Assembly: GCA_963839615.1 (NCBI GenBank)
Contig: CAWIVY010000010.1
Span: 124,001 to 188,000, forward strand
Reading direction: 5' to 3'
DNA: 64,000 nt
From: DASQMT01 sp963839615
Lineage (GTDB): Bacteria > Actinomycetota > Thermoleophilia > Solirubrobacterales > Solirubrobacteraceae
Made by a program: the position numbers and the translations under genes. Below, in pieces: positions 9,092 through 17,282 of the stretch (the first letter of the stretch is position 1; each line of letters starts with the position of its first letter). The notes below the pieces were generated by a model that was not told the origin of the DNA, ran no database searches, and was given only the letters and a program-made list of their open reading frames with translations.

Positions 9092-9331
9092 CTACGCGGT
9101 GGTCGGCTGGCCGGTGCGGCTCCAGCGGTGACGGATGGCGCTCTGCTGGGCGATCTGGTAGACGGCGGAGACGCCGACGAGGCCGTACACGATGCGGCTG
9201 ACGGCGTTCGTCTCGCCGAACTCCAGGCCGACGAGCGTGGCGACGAGATCGAACTCGCCGATCGCGACGAGGCCCCAGTTGAGGCCGCCGATGACTACGA
9301 GCACTGCTGCGATGACGTCGAGCTTCTTCAT
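9092..9331 (-). CDS. DUF378 small membrane protein
   Basis: 79 residues with two hydrophobic segments. The first contains the DUF378 (PF04070) signature VIGGLNWGLVAI, and the second is around IVYGLVGVSAVYQIA. The family is found across bacteria and has no assigned function. AAGGA lies 9 nt before the ATG. The gene opens the leftward unit with the fasciclin gene, and its promoter region carries the 11-bp direct repeats described separately. Confidence 0.9.
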   Translation of the reverse strand: MKKLDVIAAVLVVIGGLNWGLVAIGEFDLVATLVGLEFGETNAVSRIVYGLVGVSAVYQIAQQSAIRHRWSRTGQPTTA

Positions 9332-9347
9332 GAGTGAGAAGTCCTTT

Positions 9348-9430
9348 CTTGTATAGGGCTTGTAGAAGGATGGTGGCAGGGTTCTCCCAATCTGTCAAGT
9401 GTTTGTGCAAGGTACGTATACTGTTGCGTC
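9348..9430. promoter_or_regulatory. Divergent CarH-like promoter with 11-bp direct repeats
   Basis: CTTGTA occurs at 9348-9353 and again at 9359-9364, exactly 11 bp apart. A weaker third copy (ATGGTG, 9370-9375) keeps the phase, so 9348-9380 reads as three tandem 11-mers each ending in GG. CarH/LitR repressors are known to bind tandem 11-bp repeats. The repeats overlap TATACA, a possible -10 for the leftward DUF378 gene. For the rightward regulator gene, TATACT at 9417-9422 is 8 nt before the ATG, implying a leaderless message. TTGACA is present on the minus strand at 9393-9398. Confidence 0.5.
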
Positions 9431-10300
9431 ATGACGGCGGAAACGGGACACCTGCGGATCGGCGAGCTCAGCCGGCGCTCGGGCGTGAGCACTCAGCTGC
9501 TGCGGGCCTGGGAGCGGCGCTACGGCCTGCTCGAGCCGATGCGAACGGAAGGCGGGTACCGGCTCTACTCCGACCGCGACGAGCGTCGCGTCGCCGGCAT
9601 GCTCTCGAACCTCGAGCGCGGCCTGTCAGCGGCGGAGGCCGCGAGGGCGGCCCTGGACGCCACCGACACGGGCGACCTGCTCGACGCGACCGTCCTGGAG
9701 CGCGGGACGCAACAGCTGCGGGCGACGCTCGACAACCTCGACGAGGCGGGCGCGCACACCGCGCTCGACCGGCTGCTCGCCGAGCTGTCGGTGGAGACCG
9801 TGCTGCGCGAGGCGGTGCTGCCCTACCTGCACGAGCTCGGGGAGCGCTGGGCGAGCGGCGACGCCTCGATCGGCCAGGAGCACTTCGCGACCGGGATCCT
9901 GCGTGGGCGGCTGCTCGGCCTCGCCCGCGGATGGGGGCGCGGCACGGGTCCGCTCGCGCTGCTCGCGTGCGCGCCCGACGAGCGTCACGAGCTCGGTCTG
10001 ATCACGTTCGGGCTCGGTCTGCGCGATCGCTCCTGGCGGATCACCTACCTCGGCCCCGACACCCCGCTCGAGACCGTCGCGGAGATCGCGGGCTCGCTCG
10101 GCCCCGACGCGATCGTGATCGCGACGACGACCGCGGATCACCTGGCGGACGAGCGGCCGGCGCTGACCGCGCTGGCAGGCGCGTTCGCGCTCTGGCTCGC
10201 CGGGTCCGGCGCCGATGGCGAGCTCGCCGAAGCGGTCGGCGCGACGCTGCTCGACATCGATCCGCTCACGGCGGCGGAACTGGTGGCAGCGGGCTCATGA
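9431..10300 (+). CDS. carH: CarH/LitR-type B12-dependent light-sensing MerR regulator
   Basis: 289 residues. Residues 8-75 are a MerR DNA-binding head (RIGELSRRSGVSTQLLRAWE). A helical B12-binding-2 bundle follows at about 95-170 and a Rossmann cobalamin-binding domain at about 175-285. The photoreceptor motif W-x9-EH is present (Trp140, Glu150, His151). The lower-ligand motif ExHxxG is DERHELG, giving His186. The Trp-to-His spacing of 46 matches Thermus CarH as I recall it. In that family, adenosylcobalamin promotes a tetramer that represses in the dark and light breaks it. The gene is followed by an ECF sigma gene, the arrangement of Streptomyces litR-litS. Confidence 0.88.
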   Translation: MTAETGHLRIGELSRRSGVSTQLLRAWERRYGLLEPMRTEGGYRLYSDRDERRVAGMLSNLERGLSAAEAARAALDATDTGDLLDATVLERGTQQLRATLDNLDEAGAHTALDRLLAELSVETVLREAVLPYLHELGERWASGDASIGQEHFATGILRGRLLGLARGWGRGTGPLALLACAPDERHELGLITFGLGLRDRSWRITYLGPDTPLETVAEIAGSLGPDAIVIATTTADHLADERPALTALAGAFALWLAGSGADGELAEAVGATLLDIDPLTAAELVAAGS

Positions 10301-10328
10301 CCGGTGCGGCTCCCTACGATGTTCCGTT

Positions 10329-11303
10329 GTGGTCACCAGCGTCGAAGCCGACACTCCGTTCGAACATGAACTCGAGGCGCATCGCCACGCGCTGACCGGC
10401 TACTGCTACCGGATGCTCGGCTCGGGCTCCGAGGCCGAGGACGCCGTGCAGGAGACGATGGTCCGGGCGTGGCGGGGCGCCGACCGCCTGCAGGCCCGCG
10501 CCGCGCTGAAGAGCTGGCTGTACCGGATCGCCAGCAACGTCTGCCTCGACATGCTGCAGGGGTCGCAGCGGCGCGCCCAGCCGATGGACCTCGGCCCGGC
10601 ATCCGGCGCCGACTCCTCGCTCGGCGACGGCCTGCCCGAGCACGCATGGGTCCAGCCGATCGCGAACGCGCGCCTGGTCGGAGCCGAGGCCGACCCGGCC
10701 CAGGTCGCCGAGTCGCGCGACACGCTGCGGCTCGCGTTCGTCGCGGCGCTGCAGCAGCTGCCGCCGCGCCAGCGTGCCGTGCTCATCCTGCGCGAGGTCC
10801 TGCACTGGCGCGCGAGCGAGGTCGCCGAGCTGCTGGAATCCTCGGTCGCGTCGGTCAACAGCGCGCTGCAGCGCGCGCGGGCGACGCTCGAGGGCCTCGA
10901 CCTGGACTCCGGCGAGCCCGCCTCGCTGGGCGAGGAGGACGAGCAGCTCCTGACGCGGTACGTGGAGGCGTTCGAGCGCTACGACATCACGTCGCTCGTC
11001 TCGCTCCTGCGCGAGGACGCGACGTTCTCGATGCCGCCGTTCCCGCTCTGGCTGCGCGGCCCCGACGAGGTCGGCCGGTTCATGCTGGGCACGGGCATCC
11101 ACTGCAAGGGCTCGCGGCTGCTGCCGACAGCGGCGAACGGCGGGCCGGCGGTCGGCGTCTACCACCCGGCCGGACCGGGCGCCTACGAGCCCTGGGCGAT
11201 CGTCGTGCTCGAGATGTCAGGCGGGCGGATCGCCGGCCTGCACCACTTTCTCTACCCCGAGCTGTTCGCCGAGTTCGGGCTGCCCGCGCGGCTCGAGTCC
11301 TAG
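10329..11303 (+). CDS. ECF sigma factor with SnoaL-like C-terminal domain
   Basis: 324 residues from GTG 10329, with TACGAT (10315-10320) 8 nt upstream as a likely leaderless -10. Region 2 is ALTGYCYRMLGSGSEAEDAV and KSWLYRIASNVCLDML, and region 4 is LPPRQRAVLILREVLHW and ASVNSALQRARATL. The C-terminal part (about 200-324) is an NTF2/SnoaL-like domain, as in the TIGR02960/SigJ-type extended ECF factors whose extra domain controls activity. It follows the CarH-like regulator by 28 bp, so control by light is an inference from litR-litS. Its 3' end overlaps the STAS gene on the other strand. Confidence 0.88.
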   Translation: MVTSVEADTPFEHELEAHRHALTGYCYRMLGSGSEAEDAVQETMVRAWRGADRLQARAALKSWLYRIASNVCLDMLQGSQRRAQPMDLGPASGADSSLGDGLPEHAWVQPIANARLVGAEADPAQVAESRDTLRLAFVAALQQLPPRQRAVLILREVLHWRASEVAELLESSVASVNSALQRARATLEGLDLDSGEPASLGEEDEQLLTRYVEAFERYDITSLVSLLREDATFSMPPFPLWLRGPDEVGRFMLGTGIHCKGSRLLPTAANGGPAVGVYHPAGPGAYEPWAIVVLEMSGGRIAGLHHFLYPELFAEFGLPARLES

Positions 11304-11525
11304 AACCTCCGCGAGCCCGACGAACTCGAGCAGGTCGCGGAGCTCCGCGGAGTCGTCGCGCAACTGCACCCGCCCGCCCTGGCGTCGCGCGACGAGCTGG
11401 AACCGGGCGAGCGCGTCGATGATCGCGAGGTCGGCGCAGCGCGCATCGACGCGGCCCACGAGCCGCTCGGTGCCGTCGGCGGCCACCATGAAGACGGTCG
11501 CCGCTATGTGACCCGGGTCAGGCAC
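11217..11525 (-). CDS. STAS-domain protein overlapping the sigma gene
   Basis: 102 residues from GTG 11525, preferred over the in-frame ATG 11552 because AGGGGA sits 6-7 nt upstream of the GTG. The body (RVDARCADLAIIDALARFQL and LRDLLEFVGLAEVLGL) resembles a STAS domain of the anti-sigma-antagonist type. The last 29 codons are antisense to the sigma-factor gene, which ends at 11303, so the two genes converge and overlap by 87 bp. As I recall, STAS proteins beside this sigma class often have this overlapping tail. A role in tuning the sigma factor is inference. Confidence 0.72.
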   Translation of the reverse strand: MPDPGHIAATVFMVAADGTERLVGRVDARCADLAIIDALARFQLVARRQGGRVQLRDDSAELRDLLEFVGLAEVLGLEPRGQPELGEQLGVEKVVQAGDPPA

Positions 11526-11597
11526 GGATCTGTCCCCTAGTTTCGCTGACATACCTAAGACGGCCGCGGCGCTCGGAACTCATCGATACTGCCCGCG

Positions 11598-12371
11598 GTG
11601 CTGCGGCTCATCACGATCCCGATCAGCCATTACTGCGAGAAGGCGAGGTGGGCGCTGGAGCGCGCGGGGCTGCCCTACCGCGAGGAGCGCCACGTGCAGG
11701 GCATCCACAGCATCGCCGCGCGGCGCGCGGGCGGTGGCGCCACGGTTCCCGTGCTCGTCACGCCCGACGGCGTGCTCGCGGAGTCCGGGGAGATCCTCGC
11801 CTGGGTGGATCGGCAAGCGCCGCCGGAGCGGCGGCTGTTCCCGGCCGAGCCGAGCGCGCGCGCCGAGGTGGAGCGGCTGTGCCGCCGCTTCGACGACGAG
11901 CTGGGGCCGCGCGGGCGGCGACTCATGTACGTCCACATGCTCGCCCAGCCCGCGCTGATGCTGCGCTTCAACAACGCGGGCGTGCCGCGCTGGGAGGACC
12001 GCGCGATGCGCCTCGGCTGGCCGGTCGCCGTGCGTTACGCCCGCCGCCGGCTGAGCATCCGCTCGGGAGTCGAGTCCGGCGACGAGGCGGCCGTGTGGCG
12101 CGAGTTCGACTTCGCCGCCGAGCTGCTCGCCGATGGCCGCCCGTATCTGTGCGGCGACCGCTTCGGCGCCGCGGACATGACCTTCGCGGCGCTGTCGGCG
12201 GCGATCGTCGTCCCGCCCGGCTACGGCGTCGCGCTGCCGCAGCCCGACGTCCTGCCGCCGCACACCGCGGCGCTGGTCGAGCGTGCGCGCGAGCATCCCG
12301 CCGGACGCTTCGCGCTGGCACTCTTCGCTGCGCGTCGGTCCCGCATTGACCCTGCCCGTACCGGCGCGTAG
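11598..12371 (+). CDS. Glutathione S-transferase-like protein
   Basis: 257 residues from GTG 11598; GATACT at 11585-11590 suggests a leaderless start. The thioredoxin-like N-terminal domain begins LRLITIPISHYCEKARWALE and carries the GST substrate-loop motif VPVLVTPDGVLAESGEIL. The C-terminal helical domain ends with YLCGDRFGAADMTFAAL, the conserved N-capping-box region of GSTs. Actinobacteria mostly lack glutathione, so the thiol used may be mycothiol or another compound. A GCS2-family ligase is present in this window at 50.9 kb. Confidence 0.85.
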   Translation: MLRLITIPISHYCEKARWALERAGLPYREERHVQGIHSIAARRAGGGATVPVLVTPDGVLAESGEILAWVDRQAPPERRLFPAEPSARAEVERLCRRFDDELGPRGRRLMYVHMLAQPALMLRFNNAGVPRWEDRAMRLGWPVAVRYARRRLSIRSGVESGDEAAVWREFDFAAELLADGRPYLCGDRFGAADMTFAALSAAIVVPPGYGVALPQPDVLPPHTAALVERAREHPAGRFALALFAARRSRIDPARTGA

Positions 12372-12380
12372 GTTCGGGCG

Positions 12381-13595
12381 ATGGGAATCCGCCGCCGGCG
12401 CGCGCTCGGCCTCGCCATCGTGCTGCCGGCGCTCGGCGTCGCGGGCACTGCGTCCGCGCTCGCCGCGCCGACGCCGATCGCCGCCCAGCGCATCCTGATC
12501 GACTTCAAGGGCAAGAAGGGACGCGACCCCGGCACGCTGTCCTCCCGGCTCGCCGGCAATTGCATAGACGTGTCGGCGCTGGCCGGATGGTCCGTGCAAT
12601 TCGACGGGATCGACGGCACCTGGGCCTCCGCCGGCCTGGACGCGTCAGGATCGATCGACGCGGTCACCCGCAAGGGCTCGGTCACCTCGAAGCCGCGCGG
12701 GTCGGGCCTGCTGTTCCGCACGTTCGGCCGCGTCAAGCGCCCGAGCCTGCAGCTCACCAAGATCGGCGTCGAGCTCGCGGGCGGGCGTGCCTACCTGACG
12801 GGGCGCCTGTCGAGATCGTCCGCGCACTTCACGGCCGCGAAGGTGCAGCGTGTCGGCCTGGTCCGCAGGCCGAAGCTGCTGGTCGACCAGCTCCACGATG
12901 CGGAGACCAGACAGGACATCCCGAACACCTTCGCGATCGCCGTCCAGGGCAAGGTGACGCTCACGAAGGCCTTCGCCCGCGCGCTGGAGCGCCGGCGATG
13001 CCGTGGGCTGGCCTCCCAGGGTGCGGGACCCGTGCGCGCCGGCCGGGCGATCGGGAGGCTGACCGCGCAGTTCAAGGCCGGGGCGGCGACCGGCCTCGCC
13101 GGCTCGGTGCCGCTCAGGGTCGACTTCCTCACCGCAGCGGACGGCACCCGCGTCACCGTCGCCGACATCAACGGCGTGCCGGCTGCGGCCGACGAGGACG
13201 CCGACGCGACGATCACGCTCGCGACCGCCGCCGGGAACCTCACGCCGCTGGAGTGCGTGATGCTGACGGACTATCCCGGCCAGGCGTGCGCTCCCTTCGG
13301 CGGGTCGGTCGCGCTCGCCGGCGGGGTCGTGCTGAGGCTCGGCGATCGCTCCACGACGATCGCCGGGATCACGATCGCCTACGCGGCCGACGCCCGCAGC
13401 GACAGCTACCCGACGCGGACGCTCAGCGCGACGATCGACGGAGCGCCGGTGACGTTCGCCTCCTCCCCCGCGGGTCGCCCGGGCTTGACGACCACGTCCG
13501 AGGCGCTGGCCGCGCTCGGCGCGGCGCTCGGCACAGAGGTCGAGGGCTTCCTCCTGCCGGGAGACGTGGCGTTCACGTCGGTGGGGCCGCCGTAG
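12381..13595 (+). CDS. Secreted protein of unknown function
   Basis: 404 residues with a signal peptide (RRRRALGLAIVLPALGVAGT, cleavage near ALAAP). The mature part is Gly/Ala/Thr-rich and beta-strand-like, without a domain I can name. Segments such as VGLVRRPKLLVDQLHDAETR and the C-terminal LGTEVEGFLLPGDVAFTS may be family landmarks. It has two Cys pairs (CID, CRG, CVM, CAP), consistent with disulfides in an exported protein. TAGGTT lies 6 nt before the ATG. The gene faces the HD-domain gene and is separated from it by a tandem repeat and a long hairpin. Confidence 0.75.
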   Translation: MGIRRRRALGLAIVLPALGVAGTASALAAPTPIAAQRILIDFKGKKGRDPGTLSSRLAGNCIDVSALAGWSVQFDGIDGTWASAGLDASGSIDAVTRKGSVTSKPRGSGLLFRTFGRVKRPSLQLTKIGVELAGGRAYLTGRLSRSSAHFTAAKVQRVGLVRRPKLLVDQLHDAETRQDIPNTFAIAVQGKVTLTKAFARALERRRCRGLASQGAGPVRAGRAIGRLTAQFKAGAATGLAGSVPLRVDFLTAADGTRVTVADINGVPAAADEDADATITLATAAGNLTPLECVMLTDYPGQACAPFGGSVALAGGVVLRLGDRSTTIAGITIAYAADARSDSYPTRTLSATIDGAPVTFASSPAGRPGLTTTSEALAALGAALGTEVEGFLLPGDVAFTSVGPP

Positions 13596-13625
13596 TCGCC
13601 GGCGGGCGGTCGGGCGACCCGGCCG

Positions 13626-13675
13626 CGCCGGCGCGCCGGGCGCGCCGGGCGCGCCGGGCGCGCCGGGGCGCGCCG
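13626..13675. repeat. Tandem GCGCGCCGG 9-mer array
   Basis: Four perfect copies of GCGCGCCGG run from 13631 to 13666, flanked by partial copies. Each copy junction creates GGCGCGCC. The array lies in the non-coding gap after the stop at 13595 and immediately before the long hairpin. Confidence 0.85.
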
Positions 13676-13719
13676 AACGTCGCTGAGTACGCCCTATAGG
13701 GGCGACTCAGCGACGTTCG
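13674..13719. terminator. Long bidirectional hairpin between convergent genes
   Basis: Perfect 15-bp arms (13674-13688 and 13705-13719, core AACGTCGCTGAGT) enclose a 16-nt segment that is itself nearly palindromic (CGCCC TATAG GGGCG). It sits between convergent genes, so it could terminate both. The AACGTCGC core recurs in the palindromes at 58.6 kb, so it may instead belong to a dispersed repeat family. Confidence 0.65.
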
Positions 13720-13744
13720 CGTTCCGTGCGGGCTCTCGGGCCGG

Positions 13745-14578
13745 TCAGATCCGATAGACCGTCAGCAGCCGCTTCTCGTGCTCCGCCTCGATCTGCGCGA
13801 CCACCTCGATGTGGTCCTCGAGCCCGGATCCGCGCAGCTTGCTCGCGAGCAGCTCGTCGACCTGGAACACGCCGGCGGAGTTGTTCATGTCGATCTCGAC
13901 GCGGATCGAGCGCTGCTTGCCGGGCATGATGCGCACGTCGTCGATCGCCGCGGCCGAGAGGGAGTGGATGTTCGGCAGCCGCGTCTCGAACGCCACGCGG
14001 GCGCGCCCGTGCTCCATGTCGAGCGCGTCGGCGACGCGCACGATCCCCGCCTCGAGCGTCAGCGGGGCGCCCCCCTTGCGATGGCCGATGATCGCGTGCA
14101 TCACCTCGGACGCGACGACCGTGCGCTCGGGCTCCTCGTAGACGTCGGCGAGCAATCGATCCAGGCAGTCGGCGGCGAGGAACAGGCTGTACGCCTCGTG
14201 GTCGGCGCGATGGATCGACATGCCGAGGTCGTGGAGCAGGCACGCGCCGGCGATCACCACCTCGGCGTCCGTCGCGTCCATCGCGTAGTCGATCTCGAGC
14301 GACGACTTGACACCGCGCTGCTGGAGGATGCGGAACACCCGCAGCGCGCTGTTGAGGACGATCCGCAGGTGCACCCACGAGTGGTCGCTCATGCCGAGCC
14401 GCTCGGCCGTCGTCTGGGCCGCGTGCCAGCGCGCTTTCAGCTGCGTGTCCGCGTTCGCGGCCGCCAGGAATCCCGCGAGCCTGGGGTTGCGCTCGCTCGG
14501 TGCCGTGATGTGCATCGCGGCTACCGCCTCACGCGGCGGCAGCGGGGGCGCGACGGCGGCGGTCTCGATCCCGGCCAT
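13745..14578 (-). CDS. HD-domain phosphohydrolase
   Basis: 277 residues from ATG 14578. The metal-binding HD signature is CLLHDLGMSIHRADHE (about residues 115-130), with an upstream His in SDHSWVHLRIV and a later Asp in VRVADALDMEHGRAR. The C-terminal part (RIMPGKQRSIRVEIDMNNSA) looks like a small alpha/beta domain. HD proteins of this kind hydrolyse phosphate esters or nucleotides; the substrate is not evident. The gene is 23 bp downstream of the PspC gene on the same strand. Confidence 0.82.
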   Translation of the reverse strand: MAGIETAAVAPPLPPREAVAAMHITAPSERNPRLAGFLAAANADTQLKARWHAAQTTAERLGMSDHSWVHLRIVLNSALRVFRILQQRGVKSSLEIDYAMDATDAEVVIAGACLLHDLGMSIHRADHEAYSLFLAADCLDRLLADVYEEPERTVVASEVMHAIIGHRKGGAPLTLEAGIVRVADALDMEHGRARVAFETRLPNIHSLSAAAIDDVRIMPGKQRSIRVEIDMNNSAGVFQVDELLASKLRGSGLEDHIEVVAQIEAEHEKRLLTVYRI

Positions 14579-14601
14579 GGCCTGATGATCCCGGCGTTCG
14601 G

Positions 14602-14787
14602 TCACTCGGAGGGAACGACGATCCAGAGCGCCACATAGAGCAGCACCTGTGGGCCGGGCAGCAGGAGCGAGGCCACGAAGAGCACGCGCACGACGGTGGG
14701 CGAGACGTCGAACCTCCGCGCGAGCCCGGCGCACACGCCTCCGATCACGCGCCGGCTCGGCCTGACGAGCGCTTGGGAGCGGGCCAT
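14602..14787 (-). CDS. PspC-domain small membrane protein
   Basis: 61 residues from ATG 14787 (a TTG at 14805 would add six). The PspC (PF04024) pattern is clear: SRRVIGGVCAGLARRFDVSP, then a hydrophobic helix VVRVLFVASLLLPG and a second helix LLYVALWIVVPSE. PspC-type proteins sit in the membrane and often take part in envelope-stress signalling. It is upstream of the HD gene, with which it probably forms a unit. Confidence 0.85.
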   Translation of the reverse strand: MARSQALVRPSRRVIGGVCAGLARRFDVSPTVVRVLFVASLLLPGPQVLLYVALWIVVPSE

Positions 14788-14819
14788 GCGTCGAGCGTAC
14801 TCCAACCTCAGGCCGCTCC

Positions 14820-14850
14820 GGTCCCGGGGGCGGCTGTCGCCCCCGGGACC
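14820..14850 (-). terminator. Hairpin after the subtilase gene
   Basis: Perfect 13-bp arms (14820-14832 and 14838-14850, loop GCTGT) lie 22 bp past the stop of the leftward subtilase gene. No T-run follows. Confidence 0.65.
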
Positions 14851-14872
14851 CTGAGCGTTCGCTGCTGTTGCG

Positions 14873-16681
14873 CTACGGGGCGATCGCCGCGTCCGCGTTC
14901 ACGATGCCGTCGCCGTAGAACCCGTTGTACTCGGGCGTGCCCGAGCACGTCGCGTTCCAGCTAGCCGGACGGCCGACGGGCGTGTAGTCGACGGTGGCCG
15001 GCGTGGGACATGCGTGGTTCGTCGCCGTGTCACGAAGCTTCTCGCGCACGAGCGCCGGATCCATCGTCAAGCCGCCGTGAGCCGCGTCCGGAGTGCCGAA
15101 CTGGCTGACGATCAGCGCGGCCACGCCCGCGGCGTGCGGCGAGGCCATCGACGTGCCCTGGATCAGCTGGTAGTACGCGCAGTCCGTGATCGCTCCCGGC
15201 TGCGGCGACGGATCGGCTCCCGTGTTCGTCTTCTCCGTCGAGCAGTCGCGGACGACGAACTCGGAGGTCGGCTTGCCGGCTCCGTTGACCTCGTGGTTCG
15301 CGCGCGCGACGGCGAGCGGGTAGGGACCGAGGATCTCGTTCTCGGGCAGCTGGAACTCCGGCGTGCCGAAGAAGTCGCGGAAGTACCCGCCCGGCGCCGC
15401 GACGTCGATCTCGCCGGCCGGGTCATCGCCCGTGCCGCCGGTCTCCTCGCCTGCGCCGAAGTTCGAGTAGTCCGCCTTCGCTCCCGACGGCCCGATCGCA
15501 CTGACGGAGATGACGCCGTCCGCCTCGGTCGGCATGTCGCGGCACCAGTCCGTGACGATGCGCGGCTTCTCGGTGCCCACCGGGTAGTCCGGGCTCGAGT
15601 CGTCGAGGAACCCGGTCGTCGTGTCGAGGTTGTTGTGGAAGTTGCCGGCGGCCGCGACCAGCGTCACGCCGTGCGCAAGCGCGTAGTCGACGGCGCCCTG
15701 GGTCACGCTGAGGACCTGTTCCTGCTCCGCCACCTCGGCGGCCGTGTCCGTCGGCTCGCCCGTCTCCGGGTCGACCGCGGGATGCGTGCCCGGGCAGTTG
15801 TACTGCCACGGATCGGTGTAGAAGCTCATGTTCGCCACGTCGGCGCCGATGTCGCCGGCGTACTTGAGCGCGTTGACCGTCTCCCAGAGGAAGAAGAAGC
15901 CGGAGTCCTGGCCGGCACGGTCGTTGACGAGCGTGACGTTCGGCGCGACGCCTGCCATGCCGAAGTTGTTGATCGGCGCGGCGATCGTGCCCGCGACGTG
16001 GGTGCCGTGCCCGTCCTCGTCCACGTTCGCCGGGTCCTCGCACGAATGGTCGGGGTCGCTCACGCAGGCGCCGTCGATGTCCTCGATGTCCCTCGTCCAG
16101 TTGCGGCTCAGGCCCTCGTTGAAGTTCGGGGCGATGTCCGGGTGCGAGCCGTCGATGCCCGTGTCGATCACGGCGACGATCACGTCCTTGGAGCCCTGCT
16201 GCTCGGCATAGGACCCCTCGGGGGTAGCGCCGATCATGCGCATGTCCCACTGCCAGTCCGCGAGCGGCTCGGACAGGTCGCCCTCGGCCGCGTCTTCGCG
16301 CACCGTCACTCCGCCTCCGCCCCCGGCGGCCTCGCGGCCCTCGAGCTCGATGTCGGGCTTGTTCCGCTGCCCCGGCTTGGCGGTGCCGATGATGCGGTTG
16401 CGGGCCACGCCCGCGATCACGCGCTTCGCGCGCAGCGTCTTCGCGAAGCCGCGGTGGCTCGACCGCACGAGCATGATCCGCATCGCCTTGCGGGTCGCGA
16501 CCACCTTGCCGCCGCTGGCCCGGACCGCGGCCTTGGCGCGGGCGGCCGTTACGCCCGACTTGTAGGTGACGACGTACTCGCGCGCGGATGCGCGCTTCGC
16601 GGCCTGCGCGGGTCCGGCGAATGCGCCGGCGAACAGCGCCGCGATCAGCGCTGCGACGAGCGCCAGAACGAAGTTCCTCAT
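14873..16681 (-). CDS. Secreted S8 subtilisin-like serine peptidase
   Basis: 602 residues from ATG 16681, with GGGAGAGG upstream. A signal peptide (residues 1-28, ends AQA) and an I9-like propeptide (about 32-100, REYVVTYKSGVTAARAKAAV) precede the catalytic domain. The triad is visible: Asp173 in VIDTGIDGSHPD, His225 in DGHGTHVAGT, and Ser in QGTSMASPHAAG near residue 511. The oxyanion Asn is in LVAAAGNFHNN. Several Cys residues in inserts suggest disulfides. It is probably an extracellular protease of broad specificity. The nearest upstream gene on the same strand is 126 bp away. Confidence 0.93.
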   Translation of the reverse strand: MRNFVLALVAALIAALFAGAFAGPAQAAKRASAREYVVTYKSGVTAARAKAAVRASGGKVVATRKAMRIMLVRSSHRGFAKTLRAKRVIAGVARNRIIGTAKPGQRNKPDIELEGREAAGGGGGVTVREDAAEGDLSEPLADWQWDMRMIGATPEGSYAEQQGSKDVIVAVIDTGIDGSHPDIAPNFNEGLSRNWTRDIEDIDGACVSDPDHSCEDPANVDEDGHGTHVAGTIAAPINNFGMAGVAPNVTLVNDRAGQDSGFFFLWETVNALKYAGDIGADVANMSFYTDPWQYNCPGTHPAVDPETGEPTDTAAEVAEQEQVLSVTQGAVDYALAHGVTLVAAAGNFHNNLDTTTGFLDDSSPDYPVGTEKPRIVTDWCRDMPTEADGVISVSAIGPSGAKADYSNFGAGEETGGTGDDPAGEIDVAAPGGYFRDFFGTPEFQLPENEILGPYPLAVARANHEVNGAGKPTSEFVVRDCSTEKTNTGADPSPQPGAITDCAYYQLIQGTSMASPHAAGVAALIVSQFGTPDAAHGGLTMDPALVREKLRDTATNHACPTPATVDYTPVGRPASWNATCSGTPEYNGFYGDGIVNADAAIAP

Positions 16682-16807
16682 GTGCCTCTCCCTTCCCAAG
16701 GGTTGGCTGCCGCCCCTGCGCGGCGTTTCCAAGTTGCCGACGACCTTACTGCGCATTCCTCCGCGAGCACGCCGGTCGAGGCGGGCAGAGGTCTGCGTCC
16801 CGACCGC

Positions 16808-17275
16808 CTAGATCGTCACCCGCGCGCGCCGGTCCGGGCTGCTATCCGGGTCCAGCACCCAGTGCCGCGACGCCGTCGCCCTGTACAGGCGAAGCACCGC
16901 GGGAGCGAGTATGTCCGCCGTGGTCCACGGGCGTCCTCCGTGCTCCTCCGAGCGGTGCGAGAAGACCTCGATGCCGCGCTCGATCTCAGGGCCCTCGAGC
17001 TGCTCGGCGGTCGCCGTCATGTAGACGGCCTGCCCGGTCGAGATCGGGACCTGGGAGTCGAAGATCACGATGCTCACCTGCGGGCGCGCGGCGATGTTGC
17101 GCGAGTGCGTCGCGTCCGGATCCGAGACCCAGAGGAACTCGCGACGCTCCACCGGCGCGAACCAGACCGGCGAGACCCACGGCAGGCCGTTCTCGTCGGC
17201 GCTGCCGATCGTCATGTAGCGGTTGGCGTCGATGATCGCCCGCGCGATGTCGGCGAGCTGCTCTGTGTTGCTCAC
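16808..17275 (-). CDS. Pyridoxamine 5'-phosphate oxidase-family protein
   Basis: 155 residues from GTG 17275 with GAGGAG 5 nt upstream. The split-barrel flavin fold is indicated by IIDANRYMTIGSADENGLPW at the N-terminus, VSPVWFAPVERREFLWVSD and NIAARPQVSIVIFD. Members bind FMN or F420 and reduce small molecules; the substrate cannot be assigned. It starts 7 bp after the end of the Ca-binding repeat gene on the same strand and may be co-transcribed with it. Confidence 0.82.
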   Translation of the reverse strand: MSNTEQLADIARAIIDANRYMTIGSADENGLPWVSPVWFAPVERREFLWVSDPDATHSRNIAARPQVSIVIFDSQVPISTGQAVYMTATAEQLEGPEIERGIEVFSHRSEEHGGRPWTTADILAPAVLRLYRATASRHWVLDPDSSPDRRARVTI

Positions 17276-17282
17276 GCTCTCC

